DNA of 64,000 bases from positions 119,063 through 183,062 of the forward strand of contig PGXL01000003.1 in assembly GCA_002839095.1 (NCBI GenBank), written 5' to 3'. The position numbers and the translations under genes are program-made. Below the pieces are notes generated by a model. That model did no database searches. It worked only from the letters and a program-made list of their open reading frames with translations, and had not been told where the DNA came from. This DNA comes from Tenericutes bacterium HGW-Tenericutes-2 (lineage in GTDB: Bacteria > Bacillota_I > Bacilli_A > Acholeplasmatales > Acholeplasmataceae). Numbering within the stretch: position 1 is the stretch's first letter; each line of letters starts with the position of its first letter. Of this stretch, positions 1 to 7,765 are shown piece by piece.

Positions 1-1
1 G

Positions 2-145
2 AGTTGGGTGAAAACACCAGAATCCATTCGTAAACTTGGTGGTGCACTTTTTTGTGACCGCAGATATGATCAAGTATTCCTATATCATAATGGAGCATCC
101 TCCTATTATGGTGTTAGAGGATTTAGAGGATTGCTAAAATTATAG
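2..145 (+). CDS. DUF4256 family protein, C-terminal fragment
   Basis: An open frame runs from the window edge to a TAG at 143-145 and gives the last 47 residues of a protein. The stretch includes RKLGGALFCDRRYD, then YHNGASSYY and a final RGFRGLLKL. From memory this closely matches the C-terminal end of DUF4256 proteins, a family of about 185 residues with no assigned function. The start lies outside the window, so no regulation can be read. Frame and stop are seen directly; the family name is recall and has not been checked by a search. Confidence 0.65.
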   Translation, partial: SWVKTPESIRKLGGALFCDRRYDQVFLYHNGASSYYGVRGFRGLLKL

Positions 146-343
146 AAAGATAGCAAACAAAACACTTTTTTGTTTTATAATAAAATCATAGAATAAATAT
201 TCTACATCAACCATTTTTTAAATTTTATTAGCTGCTTTTTTAGCCATTCAGCTACTTAAGGAGTATGCTTTGATCTTAACCATGGTCTTTTTTTGTTATC
301 TAGAGATCAACTATATTTTCATCAATCAAGGAGAATCACACCC
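146..343 (+). other. intergenic region with small hairpin
   Basis: No gene is visible here. It contains a T-rich stretch with a TATAAT at 176-181 but no good -35 partner, and a 6-bp hairpin (tagctg at 229-234 pairing with cagcta at 249-254). A run of seven T follows at about 288-294. It probably carries the promoter and leader of the next operon, but I cannot assign a specific leader class. Confidence 0.3.
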
Positions 344-886
344 ATGTCAGAGTTTAATTTAACTATTCAAACTAAAAGACTATTATTAAGACCATTTCAA
401 TATGGTGATCTAGATTCTATTCATCTATATGCATCCAATCCAGAAATTACTAAATATATGCTCTTTGGTCCAAATACTTATGAGGAAACAAGTAACTTTG
501 TTCATTTAATCATAGACACTTGGTATAAGGAAGTTCCAATAAGACACTATGAGATGGTTGTTGAAAAGGATGGGGCAATATTAGGTGCAGTATCTATTCA
601 TCTAACTGAAGATTTAGAAGAAGGAGAAATGGGTTGGATATCTCATCAAGCGTACTGGGGACATGGATATATTACAGAAGCTGCTCAAGCCTTGAAGGAA
701 TTTGCTATAATAGAATTAAAGGTTAAAAGAATCGTTGCACATTGTGATTCAAGAAACATTGGATCGATTAGAGTCATGGAAAAACTGGGGTTAGAAAAGG
801 TCTCACTCACAAAGAATGTGAGAAAGGATAGAAAGACACTAGAATATATTTATGATGAGTTGAAATATGAACTGATTATCAAATAA
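344..886 (+). CDS. GNAT N-acetyltransferase (RimJ/RimL type)
   Basis: Cytosolic acetyl-CoA-dependent N-acetyltransferase of 180 residues. The N-terminus carries TKRLLLRPF, typical of the RimJ/RimL/Acetyltransf_3 subgroup. The acetyl-CoA loop is seen as YWGHGYITEA, followed by the usual N-x-x-S-x-R-V-x-E-K-x-G-(L/F) ending (NIGSIRVMEKLGLE). The frame is open 17 codons further upstream, but AAGGAG sits just before the ATG at 344, so that start was chosen. It is the first gene of a six-gene run with gaps of 3-24 bases that ends at the MFS gene. The acceptor cannot be told from sequence; RimJ-type enzymes modify ribosomal proteins, but many relatives act on small amines or antibiotics. Confidence 0.8.
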   Translation: MSEFNLTIQTKRLLLRPFQYGDLDSIHLYASNPEITKYMLFGPNTYEETSNFVHLIIDTWYKEVPIRHYEMVVEKDGAILGAVSIHLTEDLEEGEMGWISHQAYWGHGYITEAAQALKEFAIIELKVKRIVAHCDSRNIGSIRVMEKLGLEKVSLTKNVRKDRKTLEYIYDELKYELIIK

Positions 887-910
887 TAACTAATAAATGA
901 AGGGGTCAAC

Positions 911-1468
911 ATGTACAAAGAACTATTTAGAAACTATATTCCAAAAAATGAACAGGAAAAAGTAGATCAAGCATTGATACTAGACTTCATCGATAGAAAT
1001 CCTGATGCTTTATATAGAACCAATCTTTGTGCACACATTACTTCATCAGCTTTTGTCGTTAATCAAGAAATGGATAAAATTCTATTTGCCTATCATAATA
1101 TTTATGATTCATGGTCATGGTTAGGTGGACATAATGATGGGAACCCTAATTTGCTAGAAGTAGCTATTCAAGAAGCAATCGAAGAAACAGGTATTCAAAC
1201 AGTTAAACCCTATTCAACTGATATTTTTACAATCGATGTCATTTATGTAAAAAACCATATCAAGAAGAATCAATATGTGCCAGATCACCTGCATTTGAAT
1301 GCTACATTCCTATTAATAGCTGATGAAAATGAGAACTTAAGCATTAATCACGCTGAAAATAGTGGTGTGAAGTGGTTTGATATTGATGATGTTTTAAATC
1401 ATATATCAGAAGATAGAATGAAGCCAATCTATCAAAAAGCATTTGACATAATCAAAACACTAGGTTAA
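911..1468 (+). CDS. NUDIX hydrolase
   Basis: A 185-residue protein with a NUDIX motif. GGHNDGNPNLLEVAIQEAIE is followed by ETGI, so the Mg-binding helix QEAIEETGI is present with Gln in place of the first Arg. The early Glu of the consensus box is also not conserved. This variant (GH-x-DG-x-x-x-LL) is common in small clostridial and bacillary NUDIX proteins that hydrolyse nucleoside-diphosphate-linked compounds. The substrate is unknown. The RBS is AAGGGG 5 bases before ATG. It lies 24 bases after the acetyltransferase and 24 before the next gene, so it is probably cotranscribed. Confidence 0.8.
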   Translation: MYKELFRNYIPKNEQEKVDQALILDFIDRNPDALYRTNLCAHITSSAFVVNQEMDKILFAYHNIYDSWSWLGGHNDGNPNLLEVAIQEAIEETGIQTVKPYSTDIFTIDVIYVKNHIKKNQYVPDHLHLNATFLLIADENENLSINHAENSGVKWFDIDDVLNHISEDRMKPIYQKAFDIIKTLG

Positions 1469-1492
1469 TCAATCAATTCAAAGGAGTAGCAT

Positions 1493-1954
1493 GTGAAAAA
1501 AACGTTAATGGAAGTAACCAAGATCTTAAATGAAAAATTTCAAGTTATTCCCCTTCTTTATGGTTCTTTTGCACTAGAAGAAATATTAAAAAAAGACTAT
1601 CAGGCACATGATATTGACTTACTCATACCAATAGAAGTACTCAAAAACAAAATAGATTTAATAGAAGCTTTCGTAATGAATGGGTTTACCTATTTCAATC
1701 AAGAGGTTTTAACATTTGAAAAAAATGGGATAGAAATTGAAATATCTAATTTAGAAGAATGGATTAAAAATTCAAATTGGGATATTGAAGAGAATACCTT
1801 GATTCATCAAGATAAAATTCAGTATGAATTACTCAGTGCTAAAAATCTAGAAAAGTTATACCAATTCTTAATTAGCGATAAAAGAAGATCAAAAGAAAAG
1901 AAACAAAAGGACCAAGAAAAACTAAATGATTTGAAAAAGTTTCTAGAAAGGTAA
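1493..1954 (+). CDS. nucleotidyltransferase-like protein
   Basis: A 153-residue cytosolic protein. Its first 50 residues contain LLYGSFALEE followed by HDIDLLIP, the G-S...D-x-D pattern of the polymerase-beta/minimal nucleotidyltransferase fold, in which the two Asp bind metal. The rest is charged, with a Lys/Glu-rich end. GTG at 1493 was chosen because the overlapping ATG at 1491 is followed at once by TGA; AAGGAG at 1481-1486 fits the GTG. The next gene starts 4 bases after its stop. The molecule modified is not known; antibiotic-modifying and toxin-antitoxin nucleotidyltransferases share the fold, but no partner gene for either is present. Confidence 0.55.
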   Translation: MKKTLMEVTKILNEKFQVIPLLYGSFALEEILKKDYQAHDIDLLIPIEVLKNKIDLIEAFVMNGFTYFNQEVLTFEKNGIEIEISNLEEWIKNSNWDIEENTLIHQDKIQYELLSAKNLEKLYQFLISDKRRSKEKKQKDQEKLNDLKKFLER

Positions 1955-1958
1955 TAGA

Positions 1959-2453
1959 ATGATAACTTTTAGAAAAGCAAAATTAGAGGATGCTGATCAA
2001 CTTGGTTATGTTCATTATGTATCATGGATTGAAACCTACAAGGGTTTAATTAGTGATTCCTATTTAAATCAAAGAAGTCCTGAAAAAAGTGCGAAGATGT
2101 TCGAAAGAACACATTGTGAGCACATTTTTCTTGCTGAGGAAAATCAGGTTGTTGTTGGCTTTATCAACTATAACCCATCAACTGAAGAGGATTTAAATTC
2201 ATTTGGGGCAATCTATGCTCTTTATGTATTAAAGGCTCATCAAGGATTAGGAATCGGTAAAAGATTAATGGAGCATGCGATTACTTATTTTAAAAATGAA
2301 GGGTTCAAAGGAATCTCATTATGGGTTCTAGATAGTAACCAACAAGCCATCTTATTTTATGACCACTTAGGCTTTGTTTCGGATGGAAAAACGAAGGAAC
2401 AGGTATTGGGGGATGTAGTTACTGAAATCAGAATGATCAAAAAGTTAACATAA
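1959..2453 (+). CDS. GNAT N-acetyltransferase
   Basis: A 164-residue Acetyltransf_1 protein: MITFRKAKLEDADQLGYVH at the N-terminus, an acetyl-CoA binding loop seen as QGLGIGKRLM, and the closing strand WVLDSNQQAILFYDHLGF, which is typical of small-molecule or protein acetyltransferases. It is expected to be cytosolic. It starts 4 bases after the preceding gene and its stop is 13 bases before pckG, so translational coupling in the operon is likely. The substrate cannot be predicted. Confidence 0.8.
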   Translation: MITFRKAKLEDADQLGYVHYVSWIETYKGLISDSYLNQRSPEKSAKMFERTHCEHIFLAEENQVVVGFINYNPSTEEDLNSFGAIYALYVLKAHQGLGIGKRLMEHAITYFKNEGFKGISLWVLDSNQQAILFYDHLGFVSDGKTKEQVLGDVVTEIRMIKKLT

Positions 2454-2466
2454 AAGGGAGAAAAAA

Positions 2467-4287
2467 ATGATTTCATATCAAAATTTGAATGAATGGGTTC
2501 AAAAGATGGCAGAGCTTTGTAACCCGAAAGACATTCATTGGATTGATGGTAGTGAAGAGGAAAATGATCGATTTTTAGAACAGCTCGTGGAAGAAAAAAA
2601 AGCTATTCTATTAAATCCTCAAAAAAGACCAAATTCCTATGCTTTTTTTAGTGATCCCAGTGATGTTGCAAGAGTAGAAAACAGAACATTTATTGCATCA
2701 CTCAAAAAAGAAGACGCAGGACCTACCAATAATTGGATGGATCCAAAAGAGTTAAAGGAAACGATGCTTACTCTTTATAAAGATTCAATGCTTGGTAGAA
2801 CCATGTATGTCATTCCTTATATGATGGGACCCTTTGGTTCTCCATTATCTAAAATAGGAATTGAGATTACAGATAGTTTATATGTTGTAGTCAATATGAG
2901 AATCATGACACGTGTGGGAAGAGATGTTCTAAGAAAGCTTGAAGAATTAGGTTCATTTATACCAGGCCTTCATTCTGTAGGCTATCCATTAAAGGATGGA
3001 ATCGAAGACTTAACATGGCCTTCTGCTCCAATTGATCAAAAATTTATAGCACACTTTCCAGAAGAAAAACTGATCTGGTCCTATGGCTCAGGTTATGGTG
3101 GAAATGCATTATTAGGTAAAAAATGCTTAGCATTACGAATTGCTACTGTCATAGCAAGAGAAGAAATGTGGATGGCAGAGCATATGCTTATTTTAAAGCT
3201 AACCAATCCTGAAGGAAAATCTAAATATATTTTAGGAGCTTTCCCAAGTGCTTGTGGGAAAACTAATTTGTCGATGCTAGTCCCAACCCTTCCAGGCTGG
3301 AAGGTTGAAACCATTGGTGATGATATCGCATGGATTTGGATGAAGGATGATGGTAGATTATATGCGATTAATCCTGAAGCTGGCTTCTTTGGAGTTGCTA
3401 GAGGAACCTCATACCGAACCAATCCGAATGCAATGATGGCAATTAGAAAGAATACATTGTTTACCAATGTTGCGATTACTGATGATTTAGATGTTTGGTG
3501 GGAGGATATTGATGGACCAACTCCAGATCATCTAATGGATTGGAAAAAGGAAGATTGGACACCATCCAAGGGAACATTAGCAGCCCATCCAAATTGTAGA
3601 TTCACGGTTAGTGCTAAGCAATCCCCAGTGATTGCTGAGGAATGGGAAAAACCAGAAGGAGTTTTAATTTCTGCAATTTTAGTTGGTGGAAGAAGACCTT
3701 CAACCATTCCTTTAATTCATGAAGCGTTTAGCTGGAGTCATGGTGTTTTTATGGGTTCAATGATGGGTTCAGAAATAACTGCAGCATCCATCTCTAATGA
3801 TTATGGTAAGGTTAGAAGAGACCCTTTTGCGATGCTACCGTTTATTGGATATCATGTTGGTGATTATTTAAAGCACTGGCTGGATATGGGCAAGCTTTCA
3901 AATGATGCATTGCTTCCTAAAATATATTATGTGAACTGGTTTAGAAAAGATGATAACAACAACTATTTATGGCCAGGATTTGGACATAATTCTAGAGTGC
4001 TCAAATGGATATTTGAACGATGTGATGGAGTTGCTCAGGCAAGGGTAACACCTATTGGAAATGTCCCAACAGAGGAATCCATTGATATCAGAGGTTTACC
4101 TATGAAATCTGAAGCACTCAGTGAACTTTTATATATTGATAATAAGAAATGGCTAGAGGAAGTAGAATCAATTCATGCATATTACAAAACAATAGGATCT
4201 AAGCTTCCTAATAAACTCAAAGAAGAGCTTACCAAACTTGAACAAAGATTAAAATATGAAATAGAAAAAGATTTGGATAAGGAGTAA
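2467..4287 (+). CDS. pckG: phosphoenolpyruvate carboxykinase (GTP)
   Basis: Interconverts oxaloacetate and phosphoenolpyruvate with GTP/GDP, linking the C4-acid and glycolytic pools in the cytosol. At 606 residues it has the normal length for the GTP class. The P-loop FPSACGKT is at residues 259-266, with the reactive Cys of GTP-type enzymes inside it. The kinase-2 stretch GDDIAWIW and the upstream PFGSPLSKIGIE block are also present. An RBS of AAAGGGAG stands before ATG. It is the fifth gene of the operon starting at 344 and lies 3 bases before the MFS gene. In fermentative low-GC bacteria this enzyme may run toward oxaloacetate or toward PEP; the sequence does not say which. Confidence 0.95.
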   Translation: MISYQNLNEWVQKMAELCNPKDIHWIDGSEEENDRFLEQLVEEKKAILLNPQKRPNSYAFFSDPSDVARVENRTFIASLKKEDAGPTNNWMDPKELKETMLTLYKDSMLGRTMYVIPYMMGPFGSPLSKIGIEITDSLYVVVNMRIMTRVGRDVLRKLEELGSFIPGLHSVGYPLKDGIEDLTWPSAPIDQKFIAHFPEEKLIWSYGSGYGGNALLGKKCLALRIATVIAREEMWMAEHMLILKLTNPEGKSKYILGAFPSACGKTNLSMLVPTLPGWKVETIGDDIAWIWMKDDGRLYAINPEAGFFGVARGTSYRTNPNAMMAIRKNTLFTNVAITDDLDVWWEDIDGPTPDHLMDWKKEDWTPSKGTLAAHPNCRFTVSAKQSPVIAEEWEKPEGVLISAILVGGRRPSTIPLIHEAFSWSHGVFMGSMMGSEITAASISNDYGKVRRDPFAMLPFIGYHVGDYLKHWLDMGKLSNDALLPKIYYVNWFRKDDNNNYLWPGFGHNSRVLKWIFERCDGVAQARVTPIGNVPTEESIDIRGLPMKSEALSELLYIDNKKWLEEVESIHAYYKTIGSKLPNKLKEELTKLEQRLKYEIEKDLDKE

Positions 4288-4290
4288 ATC

Positions 4291-5496
4291 ATGAGCAAAG
4301 ACATGAAGCGTGCAGCATTAATTTTTATCTTTTTTCTAGGAATTATTAGCTTTTTCTCTGATTTCACCCATGAAGGTGCTAGAAGTATTTATGGACCGTA
4401 TTTAAATATATTAGGTGCTAGTGCATTTGTAGTTGCTCTTGCTGCTGGTCTTGGAGAATTTATCGGACAGGCACTCAGAATATTTACAGGAATTATCGCT
4501 GATAAAACAAAGAAATATTGGACGATGATGATTCTAGGATATTCCTTAAATCTGCTTGCAATTCCATTACTCGCATTTGTTCAACCATCCATTTGGTGGG
4601 TTGCAGTTGTATTAATCCTAGTAGAACGTATTGGTAAAGCAGTCAGAGCACCTGCTAAATCCGCATTAACCTCCTTTACAGCCCCACATTTAGGCGCAGG
4701 AAAGGCTTTTGCTATCAATGAAGCACTAGACCAATTCGGAGCATTTCTAGGTCCTCTGGTCGTGTTTTTCATGATCAGTTCACAATCTGGAGATGCATTA
4801 TCTAGATATCAAATGAGCTTTCTATTGTTGGGGATATTTGCTATTGTAACTTTAATTATTCTTTTTGTTGCAAGACTCAAATATCCTAATCCCGATCAAT
4901 TTGAAGCACCAAAGCTAAAACCAAAGGAACTAACAAAGGATAAGCAATTTTGGATTTATATGCTTGCAATTAGCTTTCTTGCAATGGGATTTATCGATTA
5001 CCCAATTTTAGCATTTCATATGGATTCAAGCGGATTAGTCAATGTCATTTATATTCCACTATTTTATGCAATAGCCATGGGTGTTGATGCAATAGCTGCT
5101 TTAATCTTTGGCCATCTATTTGATAAAAAGGGATTATATTCCTTGATATTTGCGATATCCATAGCTCTATTCTCAACTCCTGTTATATTCCTATTTGGTG
5201 ATATCTATTTCATCATTTTAGGTATTGTTTTATGGGGGATTGGTATGGGAGCACAGGAATCGATATTAAAAGCTGTGATTGCAAATCTTGTATCAAAGGA
5301 GAAAAGAGCAACAGGCTACGGTATATTTAGTTCAGTTTTTGGACTATTTTGGTTTATAGGAAGTATGATTATTGGATTTGCGTATGAGCGTTCGATTCTA
5401 TTTATAGTTATCTTTTCAGTAACTATGGAAGTATTATCCATCATCACGCTATTTGTTTTAATGTCACATCAAAAAAAACAGTTAAATGAAGCCTAA
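4291..5496 (+). CDS. MFS transporter
   Basis: A 401-residue integral membrane protein with about 11-12 hydrophobic segments. The loop after helix 2 contains GIIADKTKKYW, matching the MFS motif A (G-x-x-x-D-x-x-x-(R/K)); the second half repeats it as GHLFDKKG. A charged central loop (about residues 200-220) separates the halves. The early FFSDFTHEGARSIYGPYL stretch is typical of a MFS subgroup often annotated as drug or metabolite efflux. It starts 3 bases after pckG with AAGGAG as RBS and ends the operon. The substrate is unknown. Confidence 0.85.
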   Translation: MSKDMKRAALIFIFFLGIISFFSDFTHEGARSIYGPYLNILGASAFVVALAAGLGEFIGQALRIFTGIIADKTKKYWTMMILGYSLNLLAIPLLAFVQPSIWWVAVVLILVERIGKAVRAPAKSALTSFTAPHLGAGKAFAINEALDQFGAFLGPLVVFFMISSQSGDALSRYQMSFLLLGIFAIVTLIILFVARLKYPNPDQFEAPKLKPKELTKDKQFWIYMLAISFLAMGFIDYPILAFHMDSSGLVNVIYIPLFYAIAMGVDAIAALIFGHLFDKKGLYSLIFAISIALFSTPVIFLFGDIYFIILGIVLWGIGMGAQESILKAVIANLVSKEKRATGYGIFSSVFGLFWFIGSMIIGFAYERSILFIVIFSVTMEVLSIITLFVLMSHQKKQLNEA

Positions 5497-5498
5497 AA

Positions 5499-5528
5499 TT
5501 GCGTATAACTTTCATCTTGATATATAAT
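5499..5528 (+). promoter_or_regulatory. putative promoter of the GGDEF gene
   Basis: TTGCGT at 5499-5504 and a perfect TATAAT at 5523-5528, separated by 18 bases, stand upstream of the GTG at 5551. The -35 matches the housekeeping consensus in four of six positions. The leader would be about 16 bases. Confidence 0.45.
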
Positions 5529-5550
5529 ATATATAAGTTGGGATATTGGG

Positions 5551-6681
5551 GTGATTGATTTGGCAATCTTCTTGAGAATTGATATCAATCTTATTTCTAT
5601 GTTAATGTTGGGATTAGTCTTTTTAATTGCATATAAAAGACTTGATTTAAAAAATATATTAAATAGAGTATATTTAGCCACGATATTGGTTGTAATGACA
5701 TTATTATTTGTTGAAGCTTTCACTTGTGTTATTAATTTAAGACCAGAGCCTATTTGGATTCCTGTATCTTATATTTTGCATATGCTTTTATATATTATCG
5801 CACCTATATTATCTAGTGCATGGTACTTTCTAATTCGCAATATGATGACAACTAATGTCAAAATAACAAATAATCATAAGATTTTTATTATCATACCTAT
5901 AGTAATTAATGCATTAATGACTTTGACAACACCACTCAATGGTCTATATTTTTATGTAACTCAAGCGAATGTTTATTCTCGTGGCGAATTATTCTTTATT
6001 CCAGTAATACTTACCTATGGTTATTTGCTACTAGGACTCATGCATATCTTTTTGAATAAAAAAACTATAGTGATTCAAGAATATTTATTACTTATCACAT
6101 TCTCAATTATTCCAATCCTCGGTGGTATTGTTCAGTATTTCAATTATGGAGTATTGATGATGTGGAGTAGTGCAGCATTCGCTTTAATATTTGTATATAT
6201 TTATCTTCAGGAAAGATTAATCCATCTTGATTTATTAACAGGTACATGGACTAGAAAATCATTTGATTTTTATATTACTAAAAAGCTAAAACAAAAGTCT
6301 GTTGAACCATTTGGTGGCATATTCTTTGATGTTGATCATTTAAAATCAATCAATGATCAATATGGACATGCTGAGGGTGATGAAGCCATTAAGGAAGTGA
6401 TTGAGCGCGTTCGTGGATTAGTTACTCAAAACGAAATTATTGCAAGACTTGGTGGAGATGAGTTCATCATTATCAGTAACTCAAATGATGTAGAAAGATT
6501 GAAAAACTTGATTAGTGATATTGAATTATCCTTTTCAGTTTTTAACGAAAATAAGGTAAAGCCCTATCCATTATCCTGTAGCTTTGGCTATGGAGTATAC
6601 TCAGAGGAATTTAAGAGTATTGATCAGTTTCTAAGGTTTATTGATTATAGAATGTATCAGGATAAAAAAAGACATGAATAA
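5551..6681 (+). CDS. membrane diguanylate cyclase (7TM-GGDEF)
   Basis: Makes cyclic di-GMP from two GTP at the membrane. The first ~215 residues of 376 contain about seven hydrophobic segments, likely a ligand-sensing membrane domain. The GGDEF domain follows (about 225-375), with LLTGTWTRKSF, FFDVDHLKSINDQYGHAEGD and an intact GGDEF at residues 301-305. The position of the allosteric RxxD inhibition site reads TQNE, so product inhibition there is probably lost. GTG at 5551 is used as start; the RBS is weak. It is transcribed alone between a promoter and a strong terminator. It is the only GGDEF protein here with an intact active site and so the likeliest local source of c-di-GMP for the riboswitches at 37.8, 37.9 and 45.8 kb. 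Confidence 0.88.
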   Translation: MIDLAIFLRIDINLISMLMLGLVFLIAYKRLDLKNILNRVYLATILVVMTLLFVEAFTCVINLRPEPIWIPVSYILHMLLYIIAPILSSAWYFLIRNMMTTNVKITNNHKIFIIIPIVINALMTLTTPLNGLYFYVTQANVYSRGELFFIPVILTYGYLLLGLMHIFLNKKTIVIQEYLLLITFSIIPILGGIVQYFNYGVLMMWSSAAFALIFVYIYLQERLIHLDLLTGTWTRKSFDFYITKKLKQKSVEPFGGIFFDVDHLKSINDQYGHAEGDEAIKEVIERVRGLVTQNEIIARLGGDEFIIISNSNDVERLKNLISDIELSFSVFNENKVKPYPLSCSFGYGVYSEEFKSIDQFLRFIDYRMYQDKKRHE

Positions 6682-6706
6682 ACTGCTATCCAGCAGTTTT
6701 TTTTAT
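6680..6706 (+). terminator. rho-independent terminator
   Basis: AACTGCT and AGCAGTT form a 7-bp stem with a 4-base loop, followed by eight T. It begins on the stop codon of the GGDEF gene. Confidence 0.9.
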
Positions 6707-6735
6707 CGTTTTTCATCACACATAAAAAATTGATG

Positions 6736-6741
6736 TATAAT
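6736..6741 (+). promoter_or_regulatory. putative -10 element
   Basis: TATAAT preceded directly by TG, 37 bases before the ATG at 6779. The -35 region (TTCATC, 18 bases upstream) is poor, so recognition may lean on the -10 and its TG. Confidence 0.4.
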
Positions 6742-6778
6742 AAATGAGTATAAGTATTCAATGGAAAAGAGGAGTCAT

Positions 6779-7282
6779 ATGAAACATTTCTATTTGAAAC
6801 AAAAGGTATTTTCTTTCACGGATCGATACAAAATATTTGATGAAAATCAAAATGTTGTTTATTATGTAAAGAGTAAAGTCTTTTCTATTCATAATAAAAT
6901 GAAATTTATCGATCAAAAAAATGATTCAGTGCTTTATCATTTTAAAAGAAGACTTTTCAGAATTATGCCATGCTATGAGTTACAGGATGCTGATATGAAT
7001 GTATTAGCAATTGTTAAAAGAAAGTTTTCTCTGTTAAGACCGAAGGTTTTCGTTGAAAAGGAAGGTAAGAACTTCATGATTGAAGGCAATTATTTTGCCC
7101 ACTCATTTCAAGTGATGAGTGATGGTCAAGAAGTCGCTAGTGTGACTAAAAAATGGCTATCATGGGGTGACTCCTATCAAATAACAATTTTTGAAGATCA
7201 AAATGAAACATTCTATTTAGTAATGGTTATCTTAATTGATAGTATGTTTCACGACAATAAAAAAAAGAACAGATCATTTTAA
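6779..7282 (+). CDS. LURP-one-related (YxjI-like) protein
   Basis: A 167-residue protein built of short beta-rich repeats: FYLKQKVFSFTDRYKIFDEN, then Y-V-K-S-K-V-F-S and VLAIVKRKFS, ending in a hydrophobic segment (YLVMVILIDSMF). This is the pattern of the LOR/YxjI family, a tubby-like barrel of unknown biochemical role. ATG at 6779 was preferred to the in-frame ATG at 6761 because AAAGAGGAG lies at 6766-6774 and would be inside the gene otherwise. It is the first gene of a three-gene unit with ogt and the M20 amidohydrolase. No function is claimed beyond the fold family. Confidence 0.7.
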   Translation: MKHFYLKQKVFSFTDRYKIFDENQNVVYYVKSKVFSIHNKMKFIDQKNDSVLYHFKRRLFRIMPCYELQDADMNVLAIVKRKFSLLRPKVFVEKEGKNFMIEGNYFAHSFQVMSDGQEVASVTKKWLSWGDSYQITIFEDQNETFYLVMVILIDSMFHDNKKKNRSF

Positions 7283-7297
7283 GAGGAAGTGTATGAG

Positions 7298-7765
7298 ATG
7301 TATCACAAATATGTAAGTCTGCTTGGTGTGATTACCTATCAAGTCAAAGAAGGTTTTTTAGTTTCAATGACAATCGATGATTTAGATGTAGAAATTGAAA
7401 ATAATGAGAAATCTAAAAAAATAGATAAGACTCTGGATATGTATTTCAATAATAAATTAAAGAATTTCAATATTCCTTTAGCATTTGAGAAGGGGACACC
7501 CTTTCAAAAGCAGGTATGGAATGAACTACTTAAGATTCCTTATGGAGAATCAAGAAGCTATCAAGATATCGCAAATCTAATAGATAACCCAAAGGCTGTT
7601 CGAGCTGTTGGACAAGCATGTAAGAAAAACCCAATAGGAATTGTCGTTCCATGTCATAGAGTGATAGGAAAAGATGGTAGCTTGACAGGATATTCTGGGA
7701 AGAATTATACACACATTAAAAAAATATTATTAGACCATGAAAAGAAAAATGAGGAAAAAGCATGA
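7298..7765 (+). CDS. ogt: methylated-DNA-protein cysteine methyltransferase
   Basis: Suicide DNA repair protein that moves the methyl or alkyl group from O6-alkylguanine to its own cysteine. The active site PCHRVIG is present with Cys119 (numbered from the ATG at 7298), preceded by VRAVGQACKKNP, which includes the Arg finger region, and followed by LTGYSGK. Total 155 residues, a normal length for Ogt. A GTG at 7289 in frame is closer to the AGAGGA at 7282-7287 than ribosomes favour, so ATG 7298 was chosen; this is not certain. The stop overlaps the ATG of the next gene by four bases. Confidence 0.92.
   Translation: MYHKYVSLLGVITYQVKEGFLVSMTIDDLDVEIENNEKSKKIDKTLDMYFNNKLKNFNIPLAFEKGTPFQKQVWNELLKIPYGESRSYQDIANLIDNPKAVRAVGQACKKNPIGIVVPCHRVIGKDGSLTGYSGKNYTHIKKILLDHEKKNEEKA

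Noticed and set aside
3093..3467. 124-codon minus-strand frame inside pckG
   Set aside because: It is antisense to a fully conserved enzyme, with no RBS and no family.
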